Below, in pieces: positions 10,941 through 53,809 of a stretch of DNA of 64,000 nucleotides; within the stretch, counting starts at the first letter, position 1, and every line of letters begins with the position of its first letter. Source of the stretch: Apodemus sylvaticus (lineage: Eukaryota; Chordata; Mammalia; Rodentia; Muridae). The notes under the pieces were generated by a model. It saw only the letters and a list, made by a program, of their open reading frames with translations. It was not told the DNA's origin and did no database searches. Location: NCBI RefSeq assembly GCF_947179515.1, contig NC_067485.1:11970096-12034095 (forward strand). Direction: 5' to 3'. The position numbers and the translations under genes are program-made.

Positions 10941-11464
10941 ATCTAACCTGGTATACATCTGATTGGGGGTTGTTATGGCCTTTAACCTAATTGGCTGGTG
11001 CTGAGAGCCAAGCCACAAACTTAACTTCTGCTTTTCTCTTGATTGGTGGCTGTTAGGAAGCGAAGTATCAGGGGCAGGCTTGTAACTTGGAGGTGTACAT
11101 TTGTTGGTGAATAACCTGGAAACTGGTATTAGATGTAGGTTTTGTTAGGGGTAACCGGAAACTTGTGTTAGATGCAGGTCTTGTTGGGGGGTAACCAGAA
11201 ACTGGTACTGACCTGTTAGTTAACTGGAGTTCAACCTTAGGTCAGGTTCTCTAAAATGGAGTCTGAACTTGGTCTCTCAGAGGAGGTCAGCATGAGGCAG
11301 GATGGACCATGGGCCCATTGCAAAGAGAAAATTGCCCTGAGGACATAAATTGAGCAGAGCAAACACAGCAAGATTTGGTCGGCAAATAACATGAGACCTA
11401 CGGCTGGGCTGCAGGTTAGAGTAGCTCAGAACCTGCCAAGCACAATACCACCAGTAAGCTGTGA
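10941..11464. other. Gene-free LTR-like stretch
   Basis: Several imperfect copies of a GTAACC(A/G)GAAACT(G/T)GT block occur (11110-11210). Probably retroelement sequence. No gene. Confidence 0.4.
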
Positions 11465-11875
11465 AGTGTCTTAGTCAGGGTTTGTATTCCTGCACAAAAC
11501 ACCGTGACCAGGAAGCAAGTTGGGGAGGAAAGGGTTTATTTTGCTTACACTTCCACACTGCTGTTCATCACCAGTGGAAGTCAGGAAAGGAACTCAAGCA
11601 GATCAGGAAGCAGGAGCTGATGCAGAGGCCATGGGGGAATGCTATTTATTGGCTTGCTTCTCCTGGCTTGCTCAGCTTGCTTTCTTATAGAACCCAGGAC
11701 TACCAGCCCAGGGATGGCGCCACCCACAATGGGCTGGGCCCTCCCACCCTTGATCACTAATTGAGAAAATGTCTTACAGGTGGATCTCATGGAGGCACTT
11801 CCTCAAGGGAGGCTCCTTTCTCTATGGTAACTCCAGCTTGTGTCATGTTGACACATAAAACAAACCAGTACAATG
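11465..11875. mobile_element. Interspersed repeat, copy A
   Basis: About 400 bp starting GTCTTAGTCAGGGTTTGTAT and ending TGTTGACACATAAAAC. Clearly homologous, in the same orientation, to 18345-18735. Family not assigned (L1 3'-end-like). Confidence 0.7.
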
Positions 11876-12112
11876 AGCTTATTAATAAATTACAGTGTTT
11901 TGTGTCTTTTATTCAGGAAATACATGGACTAGAGTGGAGCAGACACCTCCCATAAAATCACTACAATACTCGATTGCATTTTTTTGTTATTTTGCATTCA
12001 ACTCATTCTTTTACATGACTCATTATACAAAGATAGTATTATGGTATGGATTTTCTTAGCACACAAACAAAGTGAAACAGAAGATAAAAAGATTTAGTCA
12101 TAAAAGTAGAAT
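11876..12112. other. AT-rich unique sequence
   Basis: Nothing recognised. Confidence 0.5.
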
Positions 12113-12272
12113 AAGGGACTGGAGTTAAGAGCACTGACTGCTCGTCCAGAGGTCCTGAATTCAATTCCCAGCAACCACATGGTAGCTCACAACCATCTGT
12201 GATGGGATCTGAGATCCTCCTCCAGTGTGTCTGAAGACAGCAACAGTGTACTCATATAAATAATAAATCTTA
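12113..12272 (+). mobile_element. B2 SINE (5'-deleted head)
   Basis: GGACTGGAGTTAAGAGCACT, then a full B2 body. The usual GAGATGGCTCAGC is missing. Confidence 0.9.
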
Positions 12273-12784
12273 AACTATATCAATTGTCAGGAACAGACCT
12301 GGCAGAACTCTTAATACCTTATGCTAATGCTGAGATTATGTCCTTATGAGTAATCAATGAAGTTTGGCAAAGAGCTTGTAGCAACTGTTTGGGAGAAATT
12401 AACAAAACATTAGCCATTGATCCGAAGAGTGCTTATTTCATTGAAAACGTCTCTGTTTATAATTTCCCGCTACACACAGCCTGGTAACTGAAACCATGCC
12501 TACCTCTATTCTCCCTAGTAATTGGCTGTAGCCACATTTATTTAACCAATATCTTTAAATTGGGGAACAATGTTTACATAGCATCACTTGGTTTACATGA
12601 GGATTTGAAAGTTGTGGCAACCAGATCTGGGGGGGGGTGCAGTATTTATTATTTGAATACATAAAATCACTGGACCAACCTAACAAACAATACTTCAGTC
12701 CACTAGATAGTTCACTGAACAAATAAACTCATATCTGTTTGTAAAATTTATTCTTCTATTTGTTTTATTTTTGTTTTTACTTAT
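12273..12784. other. Gene-free stretch
   Basis: No gene recognised. The segment 12290-12720 looks like retroelement interior or LTR, unassigned. A G-run lies near 12630. Confidence 0.4.
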
Positions 12785-12893
12785 TTTAGGCAGGGTCTCT
12801 ATGTAGCTCTGGTTATCCTGAAACTCAGCAGTCATCCACCTGCCTCTGTCTCTGAGGGGTGGGATCAAAGGCGTGTGGCACCATGCATGGCTA
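12785..12893 (-). mobile_element. Diverged B1 SINE
   Basis: GGCAGGGTCTCTATGTAGCT and GGGATCAAAGGCGTGTGGCA. Confidence 0.75.
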
Positions 12894-13149
12894 ATTGTAC
12901 GATTTATTCTTCATCCTCTAGTGCATACACACACCATGCCTTCCAAATACACCACTGCCTATTTCGTTCCTTAGTAGCCATCTCAGTTACTGATTGAGTG
13001 TCACGGTATTAAAATAACTGTGCTCAACGAACCTTTATTTTACTGAATGGTCCCAGACACTGGAGCAGCGGTGCTTGCAAGTTTGTTACAGTGTGTCATT
13101 ATATTGTACCTTTAGTGTTGTTTTCTTACCTACTTTCCCCCCTAAAGTA

Positions 13150-13342
13150 CATCTGTGTGTTTGTGTCATGTCTATGTACCAGGAGTGTTAGTGGCCTCGT
13201 TCAGAGGCCACAGTGTCAGAGTCCCTTGCAGTTAGAGCTACAGGTGGCTGTAAGGCATCTAATGTGAGTGGTAGGACTGGAACTCAGGTCCTCTGCAAAA
13301 GCTGTATGAGTTCTTAACTAGTGAGACATCTCTCCAACCTCT
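13150..13342 (-). mobile_element. B3-like SINE
   Basis: GGAACTCAGGTCCTCTGCAA then AGTGAGACATCTCTCCAACC in minus orientation. Confidence 0.65.
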
Positions 13343-13539
13343 TATTTACCTAATAACAAAATATGCGTACATTACCGCAGTGTTTGTCCCAGGAAGCAAC
13401 ATTTTATACAGGTGGAGGGGATTTATACTGTACGTGATTTCAGGCTTCCCCTGAGGTCTTGGTATAGTCCCTAAAAGACATTCTGAAAAAGCCATCAAAG
13501 CAGTGGCCAGCTTCTCCTTCCTGTAAAAGCCTATGGTTG

Positions 13540-14570
13540 AGGTGAGATGCCCCTGCAGGAGCTGTCAGAAATGGTGGCTCCTGTCAAAATGACAGCACCA
13601 AGACACCCTCTGTCTGTAGCCATCTCTGGAGCTGTCCACGGTGGCTCATCTTTCTCGCCTCAGCAGAAGCGGCCCTTAAGAGCTATCCATGGTGGCAAAA
13701 CTTTTCCCGCCTCAGCCTACTGCTGTCATGAGGAGCTGTCCACAGTGATGACACCTTCTTTCCTGCTTCGACCTTGGTGAAAGACCGCCGCAGGAGCGGT
13801 CCCACAGGATTTGATCCCTGTGGCAGCAGCGACTCCTCTCCAGCCTCCCCAAGCAGCCTCACAGAGATGGTACCTCAGCAAAAGCTGGCTGTGGCTGGGA
13901 AGGACTTCCCGCCCTAACCCATGGACCTGATGAAGGGAAAAGGGGGTGAAAAAAAAGCCACCATCCCTGAGCAGGAAAGTCCACCAGTCCCTGAGCTTTC
14001 CACGGAAACTGACCAATCTCTGAGTAAGAGAATCTCCCCAAGCTCAGGACTTGAAATTCCACCAATCTTCAATCTGGAAATCTCTGCTCTGAGAAGCTCT
14101 GCCCCCTAAGAAATCCTATATAAGCCCCACCCTTGTTTAATTTCCTGCCGTCTGCTCCCAGGAGCAGAGGGCAGCAGCATCGCTGGAGTCATTCCTCCAC
14201 ACACTGGACCCTCCAATAAATCTCTCTCATGAAATTTGCTGCCTGGCATGACTATCTCATTGGAAGAAGACAAGAAGCAATGGAGAGGAGAGGAGAAGAA
14301 GCAGGAGAGAGAAGGAGCAGGGCTGAGGCTCCTGAGCTCCTCAGCTCAGTGGGGTTCCCCTCCCCTGGGAGCTGCAACGCCTCTGCTGAGGAGGCTTCCT
14401 CTCAGAGCTGTGTGGTTCCTGAGCTCCTGTGTCTCAGGATAACCTTTCCTTTGAGACTCCGTCCCATCTCAGAGTTGTGTGGTTCTTGGGCTCCAGTGTC
14501 TCAGGACACCTTCCAGCTGAGCAGAAACACTTGGGATGGCAAAGGATGGCTACACTCATCACACTGTTCT
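13540..14570 (+). mobile_element. LTR-like element with TATA box and poly(A) signal
   Basis: A U3-like part (13540-14110) contains 3-4 degenerate GAGCTGTCCACGGTGG units. TATATAAG lies at 14117-14124 and AATAAA at 14215-14220, about 95 nt later, as in an LTR promoter and R region. Downstream there is a direct repeat (CTCAGAGCTGTGTGGTTCCT near 14400, CTCAGAGTTGTGTGGTTCTT near 14469). Family not assigned. Confidence 0.55.
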
Positions 14571-14646
14571 AGAAGTCAAAACTGCTAATCTGTTTCAACA
14601 ACACGAAACTGCAGTTCTTAAAAAAAAAAAAAAAGATTTTATTTAT

Positions 14647-14800
14647 TGCCAGGCGGTGGTGGTACATGCCTTTAATCCCAGCACTTGGGAGGCAGAGGCA
14701 GGGGGATTTCTGAATTTGAGGCCAGCCTGGTCTACAGAGTGAGTTCCAGGACAGCCAGGGCTACACAGAGAAATCCTGTCTTGAAAAAAACCAAAGAAAA
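14647..14800 (+). mobile_element. B1 SINE
   Basis: GCCAGGCGGTGGTGGTACAT to TGAAAAAAACC. Confidence 0.95.
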
Positions 14801-14977
14801 AATTTTATTTATTATTACATGTAAGTACACTGTAGCTGTCTTCAGACACTCCAGAAGAGGGCATCAGATCTCTTTATAGATGGCTGTGAGCCACCATGTG
14901 GTTACTGGGATTTGAACTCAGGACCTTCAGAAGAGCAGTCAGTGCTCTTAACCACTGAGACATCTCACCAGCCTGAA
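14801..14977 (-). mobile_element. B2 SINE
   Basis: TTATTACATGTAAGTACACT to GACATCTCACCAGCC. Confidence 0.95.
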
Positions 14978-15419
14978 ACTGGAGTTCTTATCAGAACAAA
15001 ATTATCAGAATGCTGCTTGCCTGGACTTCTCAGTCATTTCTTGTAATTCTGGGCTTTTCCTCTTTAGCCTTTAAACATGATTTTACTTCACCCAAAGTTA
15101 GGCTGTGTTCATATCTCTTCTGTGGTTGTGTTGTGGCTTCTGCTGTTTAGATCAGACCGAGCACTGACATTGGTTTGGCCTCTGTCCTGTTTATGCCTTC
15201 TACATATAACTAGGATATACGTCTCCCCTCCCCTGTCTGGAAGCTGTTCTTGTACATGAGGCACCTCCTCAGCTCAGCACATGTCAGATGAGCATGAATT
15301 GGGCCAGCACACGCCCTCACAGCTCAGGACTCCCTTGCTGTCTCCTAGACCCCCATCTGGCTAGGAAACTGCTTTGGAAAGTGCTTGTCTGTGGGTTGAA
15401 GAACTAGTTTTTTCTAAGC
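14978..15419. other. Gene-free stretch
   Basis: No exon recognised. Short open frames lack conserved features. Confidence 0.45.
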
Positions 15420-15592
15420 ATTTAATTAATTAATTTTATGTATATAAGTACACTATAGCTGTCTTCATATCTTCAGACACATCAGAATAGGGCATCAGAT
15501 CCCTTTACAGATGGTTGTGAGCCACCATGTGGTTGCTGGGAATTGAACTCAGGACCTCTGGAAAAGCAGTCAGTGCTCTTAACCACTGAGTC
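15420..15592 (-). mobile_element. B2 SINE
   Basis: GAGCCACCATGTGGTTGCTG body. The terminal part is truncated after CACTGAG. Confidence 0.93.
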
Positions 15593-15599
15593 TTAAAAG

Positions 15600-16560
15600 A
15601 GCCTCTCTGTATTTTTTACTCAGCCTTGCTTTTTTTCTTTCTTCTCTGCAGCTAGCCACACCTGGCCTCCTGAGAAATTGTGTTGCTAAGCAACTGGTTT
15701 TCCCAGCTGCTCTTATGGCTTTTTTTCTCTCTTAAAGGAACAGAATCAAGAAACTGCTTTGTATCTGGAGCGCACCTGTTTCTCTTCTCACCCAAACTTT
15801 CTTAAATTTGGATTTCTGTCTCAGATCCTGTGTAAGTAATTTCCGACATTCAATGTCAAATATAACTGCACTGCCTCTCCCCTGGGACTTTTCTAAGTTT
15901 GCCTTCTATGCCCCATATTGGGCGCCATATATCCTTAAGATTTTTTTTTTCCTCCCAAGCTTTGTTCCCAGAAACGATGACTCTGAAACTTCTTATATAT
16001 ATAGGCCAATAACCTTGGCTTTGTTCCCTGACTCGCTCATATCTCAATAATCCAGTTTATTCTATTCTAGAGCCACATGGTTGTTTACCTACTTCTCAGA
16101 TTTATGTGTCCGTCTCCTCAGAGTTTGGGTGACTCTCTCACATACCTTACTCATTTCCAGAATTCTTTCTCTCCCTGGCAGATGTGTTACCTCTGAATTC
16201 TGCCGCAGCTCAATGGCCAAAGTCTTTTTTATTGACAGGTGAAGGCTTACCCACAGTGCACAATGACCTCATTCCTACAGCTTTCCCACCACATGGAATT
16301 GCCTGCCATGTTGGTTTCACTCTGACATCTCCTTCATCTATTCCTCATGTTGAGTGCTCCTGTAGCCACTGAGACCTTCCTTCTCTTAGGGCACAGAAGT
16401 CCCTCCTTATTCTCTCCTACCCAGCTATAGCCTGATCTGCTCTTTAATGACCAATCAGAAGATAATGGAGGACAATGTTTTTTACAAAATACCGAGTTAG
16501 GAAATGCTTCATAAATAATGACAATATCAATTCTGAACTACATTCGAATCTCTGGGTACA
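15600..16560 (-). mobile_element. Minus-strand ERVK-type LTR with primer-binding site
   Basis: At 15910-15927 the minus strand reads TGGCGCCCAATATGGGGC, two bases away from the tRNA-Lys(1,2) primer-binding site. The LTR would then be the sequence to its right (15928 to about 16530). The end region (ATGACCAATCAGAAGATAAT and GCTTCATAAATAATGACAAT) recurs at 17545-17640. Confidence 0.6.
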
Positions 16561-17106
16561 GAAATCAGCACTTAAATACACAGTGCTCAAAAACATCCTC
16601 AATATTTCCCTCTTTTACTCTAAAAAAGGACATTTCTCTTAGATTAATAAACTACATATAATAAGAACAGTTATGGAAGCTATCAGGTAAAATTACTGTT
16701 GAGAATTGGTTCTAATGTTTTGTCTTAATTCAGTGCTCACAAACTGTGCTTCCAGACACCAAGGGTCCATAGCTGGCTTTGATTAGTAATTGACATAAAG
16801 CTAGTGGCTGGGCAGGAAGCCAGAGGAGGGACTTCTAGACTGAGCCAGCAAGGGGCCAAGGGGGGAGAACAGACAGAATCACCATGACAAGGAAGCAGAA
16901 TGATCAGACTAAAAGGCCCACTGACATGTAAGAATCAGGGTAAGTGTCCACAGGGGCCAGTCCCCTGACCATGTCTGGGGTAGCAGAGAAAAAATATAGA
17001 GTTAGCAAATATTAATTCAGGGATACTGGAGGGGAGTGTGTGCTAGCTGCAGGGAGGCTTAGAAGTGCGTAACCATTGAGCTAGTCAGGCATATTAAAAA
17101 TTAACC
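16561..17106. other. Gene-free stretch
   Basis: No gene. Shares TTGGTTCTAATG-type LTR-like sequence with the 1.5-kb region. Confidence 0.4.
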
Positions 17107-17285
17107 TATGCTGGGCATGGTGGCACACACCAGTAATCCCAGCACTTGGGAGGCAGAGACAGGCGGATCTCTGAGTTCGAGGCCAGACTGGTCTACAGAG
17201 TGAGTTCCAGGACAGCCAGGGCTACACAGAGAAACCATGACTTGAAAAAAACCAAAAACCAAAAATAAACCCAACCACAAAAAAA
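17107..17285 (+). mobile_element. B1 SINE
   Basis: TGCTGGGCATGGTGGCACAC to AAACCATGACTTG and an A-rich tail. Confidence 0.94.
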
Positions 17286-17499
17286 TTAACCTGATGTGTG
17301 TGTGTGTTTCTAATAGTGAATCCACGCAAGCTGCAAAACTAGAACAAAGAAACACAGCCACTGGATGGGGACTTACCCAGGGCCCTTCCGAATGGTTTCT
17401 AGCTACCTCAGAGAGCTTAAGCTCAGAGGTGGTGGGAACCATCTCTCCAGCCCCCTAATATTAATTCTTTATTAAGGATCATTTAACTAGAGACAAGTC

Positions 17500-17640
17500 T
17501 GCTCCTGACAGTACCCACTTCTTGGTTCAAAGAAGAGACTGAGCTCTTTATTGACCAATCAGAAGATGTTGGAGAACAAATTTTTTTTTTTTAAACAAAA
17601 GACTGATTCAGGAGATGCTTCATATAATGACAATACCAAG
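17500..17640 (-). mobile_element. Second fragment of the same LTR end
   Basis: GAGCTCTTTATTGACCAATC and GATGCTTCATATAATGACAA match 16435-16525. Confidence 0.65.
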
Positions 17641-17644
17641 TCTG

Positions 17645-17725
17645 ACGCCATCTTCTGGAGTGTTGGAAAGCTACAGTGTACTTACATATACTAAATGAAT
17701 AAATCTTATTTAAAAAAAAAAACAT
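17645..17725 (+). mobile_element. B2 3'-end fragment
   Basis: CTTCTGGAGTGTTGGAAAGC then TACAGTGTACTTACATATAC and an A tail. Confidence 0.8.
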
Positions 17726-17782
17726 GAACCACCACCACTGGCAACTCTGTCATTTTTCAAAGATCATCTTTTCTTGACCTCG

Positions 17783-17972
17783 GGGGCTGGAGAGATGGCT
17801 CAGCGATTAAGAGCACTGACTGCTCTTCCAGAGGTCCTGAGTTCAAATACCAGCAACCACATGGTGGCTCACAACCATCTGTAATGGGATCTGATGCCCT
17901 CTTCTGTTGTGCCTGAAGACAATCGCAGTATACTCATATAAATAAAAAATAAATTAAAAAAAAAAAAAAAGG
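17783..17972 (+). mobile_element. B2 SINE
   Basis: GGGGCTGGAGAGATGGCTCA, full body, A-rich tail. Confidence 0.95.
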
Positions 17973-18215
17973 AAGCAGAAGCCATAGGATCAATGCAAGT
18001 TGGAGGCCAGAGTGGTCACATAGTGAATTCCAGACTAGGGTAGTTAATTAATGATACACTGTTTCAAAAAACCAAGAATAGGTTAGGGGACCAAGTTCAG
18101 TGGTAAAGGCACTTGTCATCAAGTGTAATGCCCTGAGTTCAGTTCCTAAAACTGACACGATGGAAGAAAAGAACTGAGTCCCAAAGTTGGTCCTCTGGCT
18201 TCCACATGCACACGG

Positions 18216-18294
18216 CGACACACACACACACAGTGACACACACGCAGTGACACACACACAGTGACACACACACACACAGTGACACACGCACAGT

Positions 18295-18341
<47 letters not shown>
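18216..18341 (+). repeat. Compound (CA)n / CAGTGACA microsatellite
   Basis: CACACA runs interrupted six times by CAGTGACA, ending in a pure (CA) run of about 20 units. Open frames of Cys-Val on the minus strand are artefacts of this repeat. Confidence 0.97.
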
Positions 18342-18344
<3 letters not shown>

Positions 18345-18735
18345 CTTAGTCAGGGTTCTACTCTTGCACAAACATCATGACCAAGAAGCAACTTGGGGAG
18401 GAAAGGGTTTATTGAGCTTACACTTCCACGTTGCAGTTCATCACTAAAGGAAGTCAGGACAGGAACTCAAGCAGGTCAGGAAGCAGGAGCTGATGCAGAG
18501 GCCATAGAGGGATGTTTCTTACTGGCTTGCTTCCCCTGGCTTGCTCAGCCTGCTCTCTTATAGAACCCAGGACTACCAGCCCAGGGATGGCACCACCCAC
18601 AATGGGCCCTCCCTGCCTTGATCACTAATTGAGAAAATACCTCACAGCTGGATCTCATGGAGGCATTTCCTTAACTGAAGCCCCTTTCTCTGTGATAACT
18701 CCAACTTGTGTCAAGTTGACACACAAAACTAGCCT
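18345..18735. mobile_element. Interspersed repeat, copy B
   Basis: GTCTTAGTCAGGGTTCTACT to GTCAAGTTGACACACAAAAC. Homologous in the same orientation to 11465-11875. Confidence 0.7.
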
Positions 18736-19320
18736 GTATACACCCACAAAACATTGGGAATGAGGTCACACAAATAATGAGGCACAAACAACCAAAGTCC
18801 AAAGTCAAACAAAAGCAGCTTTTATTCACCAAAGGAAACAGAAATCTAGCTGGACCAGAGATTCAGTCAGGCTCGGGAGCTGGAGCAATGACCCGAAGAA
18901 GTGAGCTCACAGGCCTTTTAAAGCAGAAAACCACTAACAGGTATGAAGGGGAAGATTGGGGGGGGGGGGGGGCTAAGCAACCTTTACCATTATTGGTCGT
19001 GGGATTTCCAGAGGTCCTGGTTCCTGATTGGTCCGTAGTGGCCCCTGGCTATCCCAGGCAAAGAAAGTTGGCAACTATTTCAGGATCTTGGAGAAAAGGC
19101 CAAATGCTCCTCCTCTCCCTGAGTGGTAGACTTCTAGTCCTAGAACACTTGTGGTTTTTCTTGGAATTGGGGTCATGTAAAATGGAGGATAGACTTCAAG
19201 ATGGAGCAAGGTAGGCCAAGGAAGTTTAATCCAGTAACATCGACACACAGACACACAGACACACACACACACAGACACACACACATACACACACACAATT
19301 GAAACAATAAACAGAGTAAT
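18736..19320. other. Gene-free, LTR-like stretch with G-run and GACACA repeat
   Basis: A poly-G tract at about 18958-18972 and an (ACACAGAC)n/(CA)n microsatellite at 19240-19300. Possibly MaLR/ERV LTR sequence. No gene. Confidence 0.5.
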
Positions 19321-20129
19321 TTTTAAAATTTGATTTATTTCTTGGTAGTCAAGAGTTCCAGATTTTGTTCTGATTGATGGTTTCAATATAAATTCCATGT
19401 GTAACTACCAAAAAGTTTCAATTTCACTCGACAAGGCATAAAACAGCACTGAAAACTTTAAAAAAAATTTTTTTCTTTTTGTTCCATGGGCCTGTATTTT
19501 TCTTCCCCACCAAAAAAATGGGTGGAGATGACATTTTAACAACTAAATACTTAGATGTTAAACATTTCTAATTTTGCTTTGTGGGTTAAGTACTCTCTTG
19601 CACATACCACTTAAAAAAAAACATTGCCATAGTATGTGCTTTAATCATTTCATCCTTGTCACGCCGATCGTATTATCTATTTAAGTGACCCCCCTTTCCC
19701 ATCAGCCTCAAGAAGGACCGGAGTCTGGGTCCTGCAGTTCTGAGCTCAGTACGCTGGGCTCCCAGGAAATGACAGATTACAAGTAAAGACCTGCCTGTTC
19801 CCTTTGTGTCTTTCGCCTCAGGGTGACCACAGGTGTGCTGGGATGCTATCTAGGAATCTTCGGTAGGCATTTTGCAGCTAGTGCTTGACCATTGCAAAAT
19901 GGGAATAATTTGTACCTGTCGCCAAGTGATGTAGGGAGGAGCCAAGAGGTGAGTGTGAAAGGTTCGCGGCAAAAATTAGTAATTCATTCATCATTTAATG
20001 GACAATTGAGCTCCTAGGTTCGCTATTGCCGCACCAAATGTGTTTCTTCTGCAGGTCGCAGCCTTTCTGACTAGTGCTTAGGATAGAATCTCGCCCTGGA
20101 CTGGTCTCCAGCGAAACACAGGGAGGTGC
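19321..20129. other. Upstream region of Fam193b, mostly unique
   Basis: The first SINE-poor stretch after the repeat block, AT-rich at left and grading into the CpG island. No exon recognised. Confidence 0.6.
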
Positions 20130-20326
20130 CTTATTAAAAATGGCGCTGGCGGCTTCAGAGGCGACTGCGGCGGCGCAGACTCAGCGTGCCCTCTGACCTG
20201 TTGGCAGCAGGCGGGGAGGGGCACCGGGCGACGCCATATTGGCTGTTGTCCTGTGAGGGGAGCGGCGGCGGCGGCGGCGGAGGCGCGAGAGGAGCCAGCG
20301 AGCCGGGAAGCGGCGCGAGAGGCAGC

Positions 20327-51422
<31,096 letters not shown>

Positions 51423-53149
51423 GGTAGAGACCCCAGCTATTATGTGCACCTGCTCCCTTCCGAGCTCTGTGCCCCCTAGACCTTTCTGTATGGTGGCTCC
51501 AGGGATGTGTCTGGACTTCGGGCTTGCTCACCTGCTTTCTGCAGCAACCACATCTCCACATTCAGTTGCTGATGCTCTGCACCGTCCTTGTGTGAGCTGA
51601 CTCACCGAGGCCTCTGTTCTTCCATCCATCCTCCCTGATTGCTCCCTCCCTGAATCTTGCTGCTGCTTCTCCTGAAGGTCAGCTTCTTGGGATGTCAAAA
51701 CTGGGGCTCAGCCTCCCAAAGCGTCCCGGCGACAGTAGACATCAGGGAGGTGGGCACTGGACTTGAATCTCACTTGTTCCCAGCCCTGAGGGAACAGTGA
51801 CAGGCAGGTGAACTAGAGCAAGACCTTGCAGGCCATTGATAAATCATGGAGGTGTTGATAAGGATTCTTCCTAATCCTCTAGCACAAGTTCCTGAGAAAC
51901 TAGTAGCTAAGCTGTCTATTGGGAAGAGACGGACTCACAGCAGCTCTGGCCTGCCCTCCACTCAAATAAGCCCTGTTATCTGAACTATTGACATATTGGG
52001 TAATGTCTGGGGGCTGGTTGCCCAAAACTGGAGAAAGCCTCCAGGCTGAGAGCTTTAGTGCAGACAAGATAGGCACACAGTATTGGGGCCCACGGCTATT
52101 CAGTTCTGTGTACATTTTTTTATTTTATGAGTGCTCTATCTGCATATACACCTGCATGCCAGAAGAGGGCACTGAACCCCATTACAGATGGTTGTGAGCC
52201 GTTGTGTGCTGGGAATTGAACTCAGGACCCACAGTTCCATGTCCTAACTTCGTGCTGTGTATCTGCACCAGGAATCTTGTCTGACAGCTGCATAGCTGAC
52301 CTTAGTACAGTGGGAGCGCTGACCTCTGTGCACATACATACTCGTGTCTTCCCCACCTGATGCTATGCTCCTGGGTTCTTGAAAAATTCTTCTCTGGGTT
52401 AAAGCAGTAAGCTTCCTGGACTCTGAATAACTCACCCAGGCAATACAGAGGCCTGAAGCCGGGGCAGCCTCCAGAGTTGAGGCTCCCTGTGCTGTGCATA
52501 TGTTGCCTCCAAGTTAAAGCTGCTTTCTTCAGAGTCACTTCAGACTTCCTGTGCTTTGAGGAGTGGGATCCTCTGCACTTCAGGATAGCCACACCCCAAG
52601 GGTATCTTCTAGGGGTAAGGTGTTCTCTTACCTTTCTTTTCCACCACCACAAGAGTGATGAAATAGCCAAGACCCCATCTGTTGCCGCTATGGAGAGAAA
52701 AAGGGTCACACCTCACTTTCTGAGACCAGTTTCACTGGTCTCCCAAGAAACCTAATCCAGCCATCTTCTCCCTTAGTTGATCTCTTCCAAGACAGGAAGA
52801 CCACTGTCCTCCTCCCTCCCCTCGCAAGCATACAGCCTGGAGCTATTCCATCATCTTCCACGAAGGTCTAGTAGGCTACAGTGCTGACCCAGCCCAGGCT
52901 GTCTCCTTGAGCCTGAGTAGGAGTCTGAATACAGGGCTGGCCTCCACTAGCACCTGTAAGTGGGAGAATGGTTGTCAGCATCGGAGCTCTTGCTCAGCCC
53001 TGACCTGCACAGGTGTGCTGCAGGAAGGGCCTTAGTTTCCTCCAGGGCTGTCCCATATGTTGACAGAACCTCAGGACTGGGCTCTATCCCAGTTTTAAAC
53101 TTCATTTTCTATTGAAAATTTTCCTATTTCCATCCTGGAAATCTATGGC

Positions 53150-53312
53150 TTGGTTTTTTGGTTTTTTTTTTTTTCCAAGACAGGGTTTCTCTGTGTAGCC
53201 CTGGCTGTCCTGGAACTCACTCTGTAGACCAGGCTGGCCTCGAACTCGAAATCCGGCTGCCTCTGCCTCCCAGAGTGCTGGGATTACAGGTGTGCACCAC
53301 CACCGCCCAGCT
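53150..53312 (-). mobile_element. B1 SINE in the Fam193b 3' region
   Basis: CAAGACAGGGTTTCTCTGTG to CACCACCACCGCCCAGC, near consensus. Confidence 0.95.
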
Positions 53313-53809
53313 TCTGTGGCTTGTTTTTAGTCCAAGAAACAAAGTTAATGCTACATACTACCACCTCCACAGGCCCAGATACAGCAGGGGTCTGGGCAGA
53401 AGCTGGGGGTGTGATTCACAGGGACCCAGAGCCAGCAAGGCCAGCGGGGGGGAGGGGCCTGCACTTACTCTGACCCTGCCCTCTTTGCCCCTTTCAGCCC
53501 TGCCCAGGTTAATGTCTCCAGGTCATCTCAAGGCTCCAACTCAAGCTGCAGATGTAGTTCTGACCCGCCCTGCTCCCTCCACCCTGAACAACCCAAAGCT
53601 GAATGGACGCCATGCTGTGCTGGGGCCTTTGAGGACCTCAGCAGAGCTGCTTCCTGGTGCTACGCAGCCTCCACTCAGAGCCCAGGGATGGGCTGGCCAG
53701 TGAGCCGAGGGCTGGCAGCACTGCTGGCCCAACACTGCTCTCTGTTTGGTTTCTGTTTTGTTTTTTTAATTCTTTACTTTTGATACTGTGAATATCTTTC
53801 ATGGAGAAA

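Noticed and set aside
18048..18371. Cys-Val repeat proteins on the minus strand
   Set aside because: Translation of a (CA)n microsatellite.
53158..53703. 181-codon open frame near the Fam193b 3' end
   Set aside because: It starts inside a B1 and continues into probable 3' UTR. The tail could be chance. A second frame is open in the same place, so openness is not evidence of coding.
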